A stretch of 54,864 bases of DNA, from contig NMRA01001051.1 of assembly GCA_002633005.1 (NCBI GenBank), positions 1-54,864 on the forward strand, in the 5' to 3' direction. Positions 44,780 to 54,864 of this stretch are shown here, one piece after another (position 1 is the stretch's first letter; every line of letters begins with the position of its first letter). The stretch is from Phoronis australis (Eukaryota; Phoronida; Phoronidae). The position numbers were made by a program, and so were the translations under genes. Below the pieces are notes generated by a model. The model saw only the letters and a list, made by a program, of their open reading frames with translations. It searched no databases and was not told the DNA's origin.

Positions 44780-47700
44780 AACATTAATTACGCTTCGACA
44801 AAATGCCCCCTCGGAACTATAAAATTTAGATTTTGTTAAAAAGAAGAAAGTCCAAATTTGGAAAACCCTGACAGAGTCCTGCCAATTAGTTGTTTTTAGC
44901 CATGGCCGAAGTGATGCCAGGGGTGTTGCCATCATATTTAATAGTAATTTTGAATTCAAAGTTCTATCTTTTACTTCGGATACTGAAGGAAAACTCTTAG
45001 TTTTAGAGCTTGAAGTAAATAATTGTCTCTCTATTGGGTTGGTGAAGGTTTATGGACCAAACAAAGATTTGTTTTTGGCGATTTTAATTTGATTCAAGAT
45101 TTTCACCCTGAAGGTCATAACTTGATGTTCATCATCCCTCAACGAAAAAGTTTACATGGTCCAGGACTAATGCGGTTAAAAACTAGGTTATATCATTTTC
45201 AGGTTATCCAATAATTACTCTCTCGTATCGAGAGTGTGAAAATAAAGTCGGGCTACCGATCGGACCATAACAACGTCAAATTAACTGTACAATTAAAAAC
45301 GTTCAAAAAGGACCGGGGTTTTGAAAATTTAATTACTCACTTCTAAAGACAAAGAATATATTAATCTCGTCAAGAATGAGATTCGAACAAAATTTAAGAA
45401 TTTGACTCTGATAATCTTCAGTTTTATATATCTGATCAATTGTTTTTGGAGACGTTATTGTTAAATATTGGAACGGAAACTATTCCATATTGTACATGTA
45501 TCTCTAAGAAAAAAGAAAAAATAGAAAAGGACAAGACTTCGAAGAGCAGATAATGTCCTTTCAAAATAGGTTTACTGTGGCGATCCTGGAATTGCCGTTC
45601 TATTGGAAAATAAGAAGTCAATATATGAGGATTATCGCTAAGTATACACGCATGGTGTAGTGGTCAGATCGAGAGCTAGCTGGGTTGAAAGTGGCGAGAA
45701 TCAACAAAATGTTTTTGTGCTTTAGAAAAACGAAATTTTGTGAACAAGAATGTCACTAAGCTAGTTAGCTTCAGTTATGATTTTATCAAGGAACAATCCG
45801 CTTTCGTCTCGGAGATCACCATTTATTATAAAAATTTACACTCCTGTAAAGGAAATTCATGAAAAACTGAAAGCTTTAAAAAACAACATAATTGCTGGCC
45901 AGATCTTAAATATTATTAGTTCCAGTCTTTTGAATATGTTATCTACACGGGAGAATTATCTGCAACGCAAAAACCCATTTTTATCTCAACAAAACTAAAA
46001 GAAATCAAACAAAGAGAATTCATCAAAATTGGAGGCAAATTGCACTATTAAATATTACATACAAAATTTTGGGTGGTTGTATTGCGCGACGCCTAAAAAG
46101 CGTCCACGGACCCCTTATTTATGAGGATCAATAAGGTTTCATGAAAGGCAGATATAGTGTGGAAAACATAAGAACTTTATATGATGCAATTCAATTTTTA
46201 GATTGTAAATCCTTTCCCGGAATCCTCTTAATGATCTATTTTGAAAAAGCTTTCGTTCGTTCTTTTACTTTGGCCCAAGGTTCATTGACACCGTCAAAAC
46301 TCTCTACAACAAATTCTGTTTTTGTGTTCTCCAACATGGATTTTTCTCTGAGTTTTTTTGAAAGGGAGAGTGGCTGTCGTCAAGGAGAAACCATATCTCC
46401 TTACATTTTTATTATGTGTAGAAATATTGGGTATTTTAATTCGACGAGATAGTGGAATCACTGGGGTCAGGATAGGTGTTTCTGAGTTTAAACTGATCCA
46501 GTACGCCGACGACATGTGAGCTGTTATGAAGTATCTCTTAGAACATTTGTGACTTTAATTGATCAATTTGCGAAATTGTTTGGTTTGAAGCCAAGTATCG
46601 AGAAAACAAGATGTGTTTGAATTGCTTCAACAAGACTCTGACGAAAAATTTTGCGTCATTGTAAACCTGTTATGGACTAACAAAGCTTTCTTTCTTTTTG
46701 GGAATTAACTTCTCCAATGGTTATTATACAATGTCAAATATTAACTATAGTAGCAGGCTTTTGGAAACTCTGAAAATGATGGGCTCTTGGTCAATAAGAT
46801 TTCTTATTGTTTTAGGTAAAATAACCGTGGTTAAGACACTTGTGTTGCCCAAGATTTTTCATTTGCTTCATTTCCTCCCTAGCCCCTCCACTGAGTCAAG
46901 AGTTAGAGCAAATATTTTTGGCTTCATTTGGAGTGGGAAGAATGACAGAGTTAGCCGAAATGAAATTATACAAAATCAGGATAATGGTGGTTTAAAAATG
47001 GTTCATGTTTATTATTTATCAAGTAAACTATTCACCTCAAATACCATATGTGACCTTGCAGAAGTAGTTTGGAGTTGCAAAATTGATAACTTTTTTAAAA
47101 TGGGAGACGCTTTCCTTAACGAAGTAGCTGAAGAACCGACAATCTGTTCTGGGAGGAAGTTTTAAGCGATGTTGTGCTCCTGTTTAAAATGTGTGACAAA
47201 AATGAAAATATTATTTACTCTCCCCTGTGATGTAATTCAATTGAAAGATTACTCTCGGTAGAAAATTTATTTTCTACAAGACCTGGCATGAAAGGGGATT
47301 TTATCGTGTGTGTGATTTGTTTAATGCTGAAGGTTCATTTATGTCATACGAAGAACTTTGTAAAAGTTATAACTTTCAACCTCCAATACTAGAATACTAT
47401 GGTTTAAGAAGTGCAATCTTTGCAGCGTACAGGGGTCTTAACAGACAAGACAATATCCTTTTACCAAATTTCCCTAGTTATATTTACAAAACTTTGCATA
47501 CTAAAGTCACAAGCGGTAAGTATTTATGACACCTTAAAACAGACACTTCAGACAGTTTGTAAATGTAAAAACAAGTGGTCATCTGAGAAAGATATATACG
47601 TTGTTATAGATAATGTAAATTTTAGCGACTCTGACACATGGTGGATAAAAGTAAATAAACTTCCCTTAAATTGTACAAAAGATATACAATTGCGTTGGTT

Positions 47701-48180
47701 TCAATACCGCTTAAGTCACAGAATATTGCCAACCAATAATTATTTGCATAAAATTACAATAAAAACAAGTAATTTATGCTCTTTCTGTGGTGAACACAGT
47801 GAAACTTTTCTCCATCTGCTTTGGGGATGTCGTCTTGTCTCCGGTTTCTGGCTCCTGTTTGCTGGATGGTTAAAACAAACACATCATGTAAATTTTCATG
47901 TAGACAAAATAACCGCTTTTTGGTTTTTGGAAATTACTCAGTCGGAAAATTGTAACAATGATTATATTAGCAAAAATTACGTATTTAGGGAAGGGTCTGT
48001 TAAAAAAGCTCAACTTCCGAATGTTCGTAAACTTTAAGTTACATCCTGAAGAAAATACGATACTTGTTGACTAGTGATTTAATGTTATTCTTTGTAAACG
48101 ATGTATATTGTATTGTTTTATGTGACATGTAAATATCATACTACAGCAAAACAAAAAATAACCTTAAAACTATTTTTAAA
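44780..48180 (+). pseudogene. Decayed LINE remnant, Tx1/L1-type ORF2
   Basis: Plus-strand pieces in several frames follow the order of an L1-type ORF2. An apurinic endonuclease part comes first (FSHGRSDARGVAIIF, KVYGPNKD, FGDFNLIQD, GYRSDHNNV). A reverse transcriptase follows (MKGRYSVENIRTLYDAI, GILLMIYFEKAF, CRQGETISPY, LIQYADD). After it come a thumb region (FFLGINFSN, VKTLVLPKIFHLLHFLP, FIWSGK) and a C-terminal zinc-binding segment with CSFCGEHSETFLHLLWGC. Stops and frameshifts break it at many points. The 5' end seems truncated: no ORF1 was recognised. It has no link to the tandem genes. Confidence 0.82.
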
Positions 48181-48244
48181 TAACCGTGTCATCTTGAAAT
48201 TTCGTATTTTGCCTATCGGCGATTAGGACGTTGGTGGACATGGA

Positions 48245-48300
48245 CAGGGGTTTAGCGCCACCTACAGATCCCACGTAATGCGGACATGAGGTTCAACCTA
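48245..48300. repeat. Left arm of a long-range inverted repeat
   Basis: This includes GCGCCACCTACAG, GTAATGCGGAC and GAGGTTCAACCT. The reverse complement of 53165-53215 carries the same blocks in the same order. The arms are about 4.9 kb apart. Confidence 0.55.
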
Positions 48301-51300
48301 CTGGTACACGTGAATGCATTAACAGCTGCCTGGTATCATTATTCTGACAAATTTCTTCCCCTTAAGAAAAGGGGAACCTCTTGCAATACCAAAGGTGAAG
48401 GACATCATTCTCCACTGGGAAAAAGAATTGCGCAAATAAATGAACAAAGGCAATCGGGCGGTGACTGAACGAGATGGAGAAGTCTACCACCCGAAAGTAA
48501 ATTAGTGAAATTAATCTAATCAAAGAACAACAGGGTTAACAATGTAATTTACTGTTTTGTTTTAATACGATGTACCACTATGTACGTAGTAACTCAAAAG
48601 TCTCTGTCCACCGATTCTCAGCCGGTATATTTGAAGCGGGTGTCGCTTTCGCATTGCCCTTATTCTAGAGAGCGCCAATGATGAAAAGTCCGCTGTTCTG
48701 TCTAGTTTATTTGGTTTAGAAAACTACTGTACATGGCCATCGTACAATGTTGGATTTTCCCAGAATTAAAATCTACATTACTGATATCGATTTGCCACTG
48801 CCTAGTAACGCTGTGATGAATCCGGTCAAAAACAAAAAGTATTGCATGTGTTAATTCGTGAATTGTCTAGTTCGTGTTGTCTAGGTTTAAAGTATTTATT
48901 GTGCCGGTGTGATCAATTTTGCGTTTACCCGGTAAAGGTGTCTTTCATGGAATCGATTTCTTTAGAAACGTCCCAATGCTTGTTTAAATTGAAATCCACA
49001 GGTCTAACTATCTAATGTTTTCACACAATACGTAAACACGTAATCAACATTAGAACCTTTAAAAGTCGTCTCCTTGGCCCAGAATGACAACATCATGTAC
49101 AGCGAAACCTCCGAACTCAGACTGAACTCTGCATCGAACTCAAAACTTAATCTTCGCGTTGCATTAATCGAGTGCACTAGTTCAAAGTTGTATTTCGTCT
49201 TGTTAACTGGCTAAAAATCGAAAATTGGTTTAAGACTTTTACTCGCTTTAAATTGGTCCTAGCATTCCTTACAGTGGTACAAAACTACTTATGGGACCAA
49301 CAAAATCATCGAAACGATCAGTGACTCATAAATTGCTTCAAACTTTGTTGAGGTTGGCCACCGTTAAATTGTGAATTGGAAAACGATGCGTGTATGTATT
49401 GCCTGTGAGGGACTTCAGTTGGTAACAACAGTTGAGTTCTACCACGATCAAGTATTGATGGGGCCGATTCTGTGTGAATGAAAGGCATAATTCTTATCTT
49501 TAACCAACTCAATGAGACGAAATCCATCTTTCACCTCCGAAATTGCACGCTAATTCCTTAACTTTGTAATTCCTAACAGTAAAATTTGTTAGAAACACAA
49601 AATATAGCGTCGATGTGAATATGAAGTACATGTACGTTGAACATTGACAAATGTTTTTAAGAACGAGTTTTGTGGCAAAAATGATCCGCCGTAATTCACT
49701 GGACCGTGTCCATAACGTGGTGTTAGGGAATAACACTGCATGATGCGGGTTATACATGTATGAGCCTCCAAGGTACGTCAGTAGCATTGTCGTTTAGTTC
49801 ATGTTATACATCTGCATAGTTAGGAGCGTGTAAATTAAATATTCAAGTTTACTTGAAGCTTGACCTGCAAATAGAGATCTCTTATTAAATCGAGCGTCTA
49901 TTACAGAGATTAGACCTCGGTTCCTAATCAGAACACCATTCGGGTTTCTATGGGAATCTATTTACGGTACAAGTTGACCAGGTAAGCAAATTTGTACTAT
50001 TTCACGAGCAGATCGGTAAAATAAATTGATATTAACTATTTACTCGACCGAACATTCAACGATCTCACTTGCTGATACTTGTGTCTTGTTGGCCAAATAA
50101 TCAGATAGGTGCTATGTACAAGACTAATTTGTCAATGATTTCCTTGGCTCACACAACACCACATACATCCTTGATGGAAGAATAGTGATATTGTTCGTAT
50201 TCATCCCACAAACTTCCCGCAGTCTCATCGATTAGTAACATCAAAATCTTGGCGGCCAAATAGCACGATTTTTGCTATTTACTCGGTAAACTTGGCATCA
50301 TCAGCCAGCATCAACGCCGTTACACTTTGTCGGCAAAATAGATTTCTGCTATTCACGTGACAAATTGGCATGGGTCATAACGTCAGAATATTGTAGTACA
50401 GTATTTCCTAAATAATTAGGATACTTCTTTTTCGGCGGAATAATTTGAGGTTTTAGCAGCAAATTGGAATGGAAAATTATATTTGAAATTGGTTAGAGTT
50501 TGGTTTAATCTAATGAAATTTCCCAAGGTTTGTGCTTTGAAGACACGAACTAGGCATGATGATATTCAAAATGAAACCCATCGTATACATGTACGCCCTT
50601 CAATTACATGATTTCTATTGGATTTTCGTGAGCCTAAGTAAATAATGCAATTAATCTCGTAGCTGCGTTTTTCTTTCTTGGACTCCAATCAAATTAAGCA
50701 CAATTCTCTATAAATTGTCGGTTAAACCGTTCGAATTCAAGAACGTCGTTTGCTTCACTTAATCGTTCTTAGCACAGTAAAACTGATCGGTCATTTCATG
50801 CCATTCACGGTGACTCTGAAAATATTTTCTTAGTGAGACATCGGCCTTGTTCCGTAACCACTTCAAAGCGTAATGTTATGACATTACTTTGTCCAGTGAA
50901 TGGCAAAAATAATCTTACTTGATAGACAAGTTTGTTACGTCACAACCATTGACCAATGAGGTCGCCGATGACTTACAGGTACGTGTACGTCTGCCATGTG
51001 AATAACAAAAAGTCGGCGTAGCTGACCGACATGTCTTGTTTATTATCACTTTCTTCGCCGCAATATTATCTTAATCGATCAGATATGTGTGTTATTCGCG
51101 TGTGACGTTCAACTTGATTTTTTTAAGTTTCTGATCACCACTGACCTAGACCCTACACTTCTTTCCAAGTATTCAGATCAAAAGCTCTATCATGCAGTGC
51201 CGTATCATCCACATACAATCGCGTGAGAACTATGGTTGCGTACATATTGGACTCTATTGGTCATACGGTGTATTTAGCCAAATTTTTATAAACTATATAT

Positions 51301-53164
51301 TTTAATCACTAAAACATCATATTTTCGGAATGTAGAAAGCCTATCCGGTTTGGTATTGGCCTTTGTATCAATCTCATTCGGTCACCCATTTCTGAGACTA
51401 TAAAGCTCCGAAGTTTGCCAAATTTTTACGTCTTTCTATGATCCTACGTAACGTTAATATTTCTATGGATTCCGTTACTTAACAGTGACCTCTGGCGATT
51501 ACTCTGGGATAATATAAATGTCTCATGACTTTAGAGGTTTTGACGTGTATATGTAAAAGAACATATTAATCGCAGTGGTCGAATGCCATTGACGTTCTTT
51601 TCAACAGTACATACCAGAACTCCGAAATGTTATATTATTAAAACTGAGACACGGGTAGTAGTACATGCGCATTTGCTTACTTGAATACACCTCTGTGGCA
51701 TTCAACGTGGACGTGTACATGTAAATATCGTCTAATAGTAATCATAATTTTCGTTTCCGAATGTTCGTAAGTCGTTGCTCAGCTTGGAATTTTCCGCGGA
51801 AAGGCGGATTTCCACTTTTTTCAAATGTTCTGTCCGCGTATTTTATTATATTTCCGCGTAAAAAAATCTGTAATGTTCTTTTGACATTTTACGAATCTGA
51901 CAATAATTAGACAATATCCTTTTAGTAAAATGTGACAAAAACGAGAAAACAAATAACAAGCCGACGGTATCAATAACATTGTCAAAGTTCGTTTAATTCA
52001 CTTGTACAGTTGGAGGTGTTCAAGATGAAATATTGAAAGTGCTTTCTAAATCATCATTTTGTTTTATACAATTTTTGAGATTTTTTTCTGAAAATCATGA
52101 AACTCCAAGTTTAAAAACACTCCTGTAATTCATAGCATCTAAAAGTTTGGTACGGAACCGACTACCGACTTCAGAGACACGATGTTTTGGGGAAATTTTG
52201 ACGTTTTTATTGTCCTACTTATCCTCACAAAATATGAACTGTACATCTTGTTAACTCATCTGAGACACGGTCAATCGAAAACGTCAAAATTGCTACAACG
52301 TGGCACGAACAGTTACATAAAACTTTGATCGTTATTATTGATGAGGTCAATTTACTTATTTGCCAATGTCCAGGGAATGGCGGTTAACGTTCAATGACAA
52401 GGTGATTAATTTATTCACGGAAATTCATATTTTACCGAGTTCGGCAATATCGGTGAGACCTAATTGAATGTCAATTGCCCTTGGAAAAGTGTTGTGATAT
52501 TTATGTACCTAATTGAGTTGGTCAATGCGTTGACGCGGTGGTCAATAACAATCATTAACGTACAAGTGTGGTCTCACAACTAGTCCTCCAGGCAAGATAA
52601 CTGTCCAGGAACACAGGGTCAACGTAGTCTGTAAGATACACTTCTGGAATATTTGCAGAGACAAGGCTTTGCTTAAAAAAGAAAGGAAACCGTAAAGTTT
52701 CTTCCATAAAGCAACACTTCCCATGGCGTTCGCCAGTATTACACTCTCTGCCCGTAGAAGAGCTCTCGAGAGCAATGGCAGCTTGATTGATCCCAACAGA
52801 TGTGGTAGTAGTTCATTAATTTAAAAGATGAAGAGCTGATTCCACTGTCAGACCCTGCCATTGTTTCTTTAGTTTAAATTCACTAATCTAATTTAGCTTG
52901 CTGGCAACGGCTGGGATCGAAATTCCCACGCTTTATCAGCCGCAGCCTCCGTCAGAGTGGCTTTGTCGGCGGAGACTTCTCCGCAGTGGATGGTTTTGGT
53001 CGGCGTATACTACTCCGCAGTGGGAAATTTATGGAACGTGATGTCCTTGTTCATCCATTGATATTTCAGAAGAGTTGCCTTTTTTGTAAGCCAGAAGTAC
53101 ATGTACATCCGACGGCAGAGCATGGAAATTTGTAGGCCGGAAAGGTGTTGAAGCGCTGTTCATG
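48301..53164. other. Non-coding stretch between inverted repeat arms
   Basis: I saw no recognised gene. Around 50030-50380 several blocks recur loosely (GGCCAAATA, GCTATTTACTCG, AAATTGGCAT), suggesting a decayed tandem repeat. Open frames at 49318-49787 have no recognisable content. Confidence 0.45.
52542..52796 (-). CDS. Unassigned region with two overlapping open frames
   Basis: Two minus-strand frames are open across this stretch for about 84 codons. One starts with ATG and is Leu-rich. The other has no ATG but includes RECNTGERHGKCCFMEETLR and YLTDYVDPVFLDSYLAW, which look more protein-like. Neither has clear splice borders or a recognised domain, so this may be a decayed exon or chance. 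Confidence 0.2.
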   Translation of the reverse strand: MGSIKLPLLSRALLRAESVILANAMGSVALWKKLYGFLSFLSKALSLQIFQKCILQTTLTLCSWTVILPGGLVVRPHLYVNDCY

Positions 53165-53215
53165 ACAGGTTGAAACCTCCCGTCCGCATTACTTGGAACC
53201 TGTAGGTGGCGTTAA
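53165..53215. repeat. Right arm of a long-range inverted repeat
   Basis: This is the inverted partner of 48245-48300 (GTCCGCATTACTTGGAACCTGTAGGTGGCG). The DNA between has no recognisable transposase. Confidence 0.55.
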
Positions 53216-54287
53216 CGTTATGGCGACTAGAGTTAGTGAATTTCAATTTGGCTCGCCTGTTTCGAAAGCCAAATCTGCGTATTAAATTAAAGGACTAGAT
53301 TTTGAATCATGATAACAAAATGCCTGTAGAAAGAGAGTGTTAATTTTTTACCAATCTGCTATGAGTGGGATCATATGAACCTTTCTTTTTAGTAACTTTA
53401 GGAAAAAGGTACCCTGATTACAAAACAGTGGCAAATAAACTGATCAAATTTGATGACATGAATCAAGGTGAGATCTCGAAAATGCTGATACAATTATCTA
53501 AAATATTTTTTCGTTGAAAAATGATTTCATAAAAATCATGAAAGTCCAATGTTTTATAGCGCCTAATGCAAAAATGAAACATTTTAAAACCAATCCCCAA
53601 TACCGTTGGAAAACAGGTGCATATGAGCAATCTGAAACGTCCATGCGAATACGATCTCTCATTTCAGAAGTATGATGTTCCGAGGTTACCTAAATTTGGA
53701 CAATTTAGGGTGTTACATATTCATAACCTTAACCTCTTATTTATTGTTTCATGTGACAAACAAATATAACCAGCTGCGGCTATCAATGTGCCATGTAGCC
53801 GCAATTTTTCAGTACGTTAGTAGCACCAAAGACGTTAACAAGACCGCCGCCATTATTGTGTCGTGGACCGTGGCGACTTCTAGCGGGTGTGTGTGTATGC
53901 TCCAACGAAGTACGCGAGGCGTCGAGCTATCATAGCTGATTTAAGTTTGTCAAAATTAAAATTTTGAAGCGTATTTGTTTAAGATATTGAAAACAAAAAT
54001 ATGAGCAGTGTATAGGAAAATACATATAGGCAAAATCTAGAGAAAATTAAAGAAAACATTTTGGCTGCAAAGGCAATATAAATTACTAAAATTACATCAT
54101 AAGCAAAACAGTGATTGAGTAATCAGAGGAGAGCAGGTGGAAGTATTTGATTGGAAATAGCTTTCTGCCCCCCCCCCCCTCCAATATTCCAGGTGTTGAT
54201 TTCAATTAATTAACAGACTGCTTTGAAATAAAATTGAAAAGACAACAGACTCAAACGCTTCCTACGCCAATGTCCTTTTACGCCATC

Positions 54288-54335
54288 AGTGGCGGATCTA
54301 CGGGGGGGTTCAGGGGGTTTAAACCCCCCCTCGGG
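54288..54335. repeat. GGCGGATCTACGGGGG-type repeat with palindromic G/C core
   Basis: The head CAGTGGCGGATCTAC is followed by a G run and the palindrome GGGGGTTTAAACCCCC. It is the same family as 18061-18112. Minus-strand open frames across it are artefacts of the repeat. Confidence 0.5.
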
Positions 54336-54864
54336 CCAGGACCCAAAAATTAAAAAAACAAAAAACAAAACAAAAACGTCTCCAGCAAAACAAAAACGCC
54401 GACACCGCCAGCGTGTGTAAACCCCAAGTAAACCAACCTGGAAAAAAATGAGGGGGGGTTCACTCTGAAAATATATTTTTTGCATTGTGAATTGCTGTTA
54501 TGAAAATCAACGCGTTTCGAGTCTTCGTGGCTCATCGACAAAACCCCGGAGATCAATTGTGCGCGCGCTTCCGACGACACTTCTGAAGTAGCCAAGCATT
54601 TTAGATGGATCCACCGCTGAAAGAGCAGCTCTATAGCTGATTTCTTTAGATAACTAGCTTCTTTACTCTAAGATATGTTTTGATTTGATTAGGGAAATAC
54701 TGTGGTGCCCCAACCCTGATATTCAGGCGAATTGACGTGCAACGTTTTTACCTCATCTGTCATGCCGTGTCATCGTATTACACCCCACACGTTTGAAACT
54801 CGAATTTGAGTGGTGTACAGTAAAGTTGTCTTGCGCAATATCATACGGTGTACATGTACATGTA

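Noticed and set aside
45640-45720. tRNA-like string GGTGTAGTGGTCAGATCGAG
   Set aside because: No paired stems or B box follow, and it lies inside the LINE remnant.
54210-54595. Minus-strand open frames at the right edge
   Set aside because: They cross a G-rich repeat and low-complexity A-rich DNA and show no domain.
1-54864. CRISPR array or bacterial operon
   Set aside because: No regular spacer-repeat pattern; genes have introns and metazoan domains.

Overview
The window is eukaryotic, intron-rich, AT-rich genomic DNA from a metazoan. No bacterial-style gene layout is present. Domain content (PAN/apple, fibronectin type II and CTHRC1-type modules in secreted proteins), two decayed LINEs of types common in marine invertebrates, and extreme over-use of the palindrome TACATGTA suggest a marine invertebrate. 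I favour an anthozoan cnidarian such as a coral or sea anemone, but the sequence alone does not settle this.

The main finding is a pair of tandem paralogous genes, both on the minus strand, encoding secreted multidomain proteins. Gene 2 (start codon near 40923, stop near 18576) can be read through 12 exons. Its order is signal peptide, PAN/apple domain, a short Cys-rich module, CTHRC1-like domain 1, FN2 domain, CTHRC1-like domain 2, CTHRC1-like domain 3, stop. Gene 1 (start codon near 8932) has the same order from signal peptide to FN2 in six exons and then runs towards the left edge. Each CTHRC1-like domain is normally built from three exons (A, N, C) with a fixed set of intron phases. The FN2 exon and the three-exon CTHRC1 block are both phase 1 at each end, so either can be duplicated or inserted without breaking the frame. 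One exon of gene 2 (exon A of domain 1) is required by phase but was not found; an unknown base (N) lies in that interval at 31653. These genes have the single-chain secreted design of matrix, mucus or adhesion proteins, but no function can be read from the sequence.

Layout: 1-1964 has repeats and no convincing exon; 1965-8932 gene 1; 8933-18575 intergenic DNA with a MITE, a fold-back element and unassigned ORFs; 18576-40923 gene 2, with introns full of MITEs, a fold-back element, two tRNA-derived SINE copies, minisatellites and an antisense LINE remnant; 40945-41128 a dispersed repeat that contains the likely gene 2 promoter; 41129-44770 unassigned DNA with minus-strand ORFs; 44780-48180 a decayed Tx1/L1-type LINE; 48245-54864 mostly non-coding DNA with an inverted repeat pair about 5 kb apart. 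Most exon calls rest on splice-site reading, conserved phase and paralogue comparison, all done by eye.
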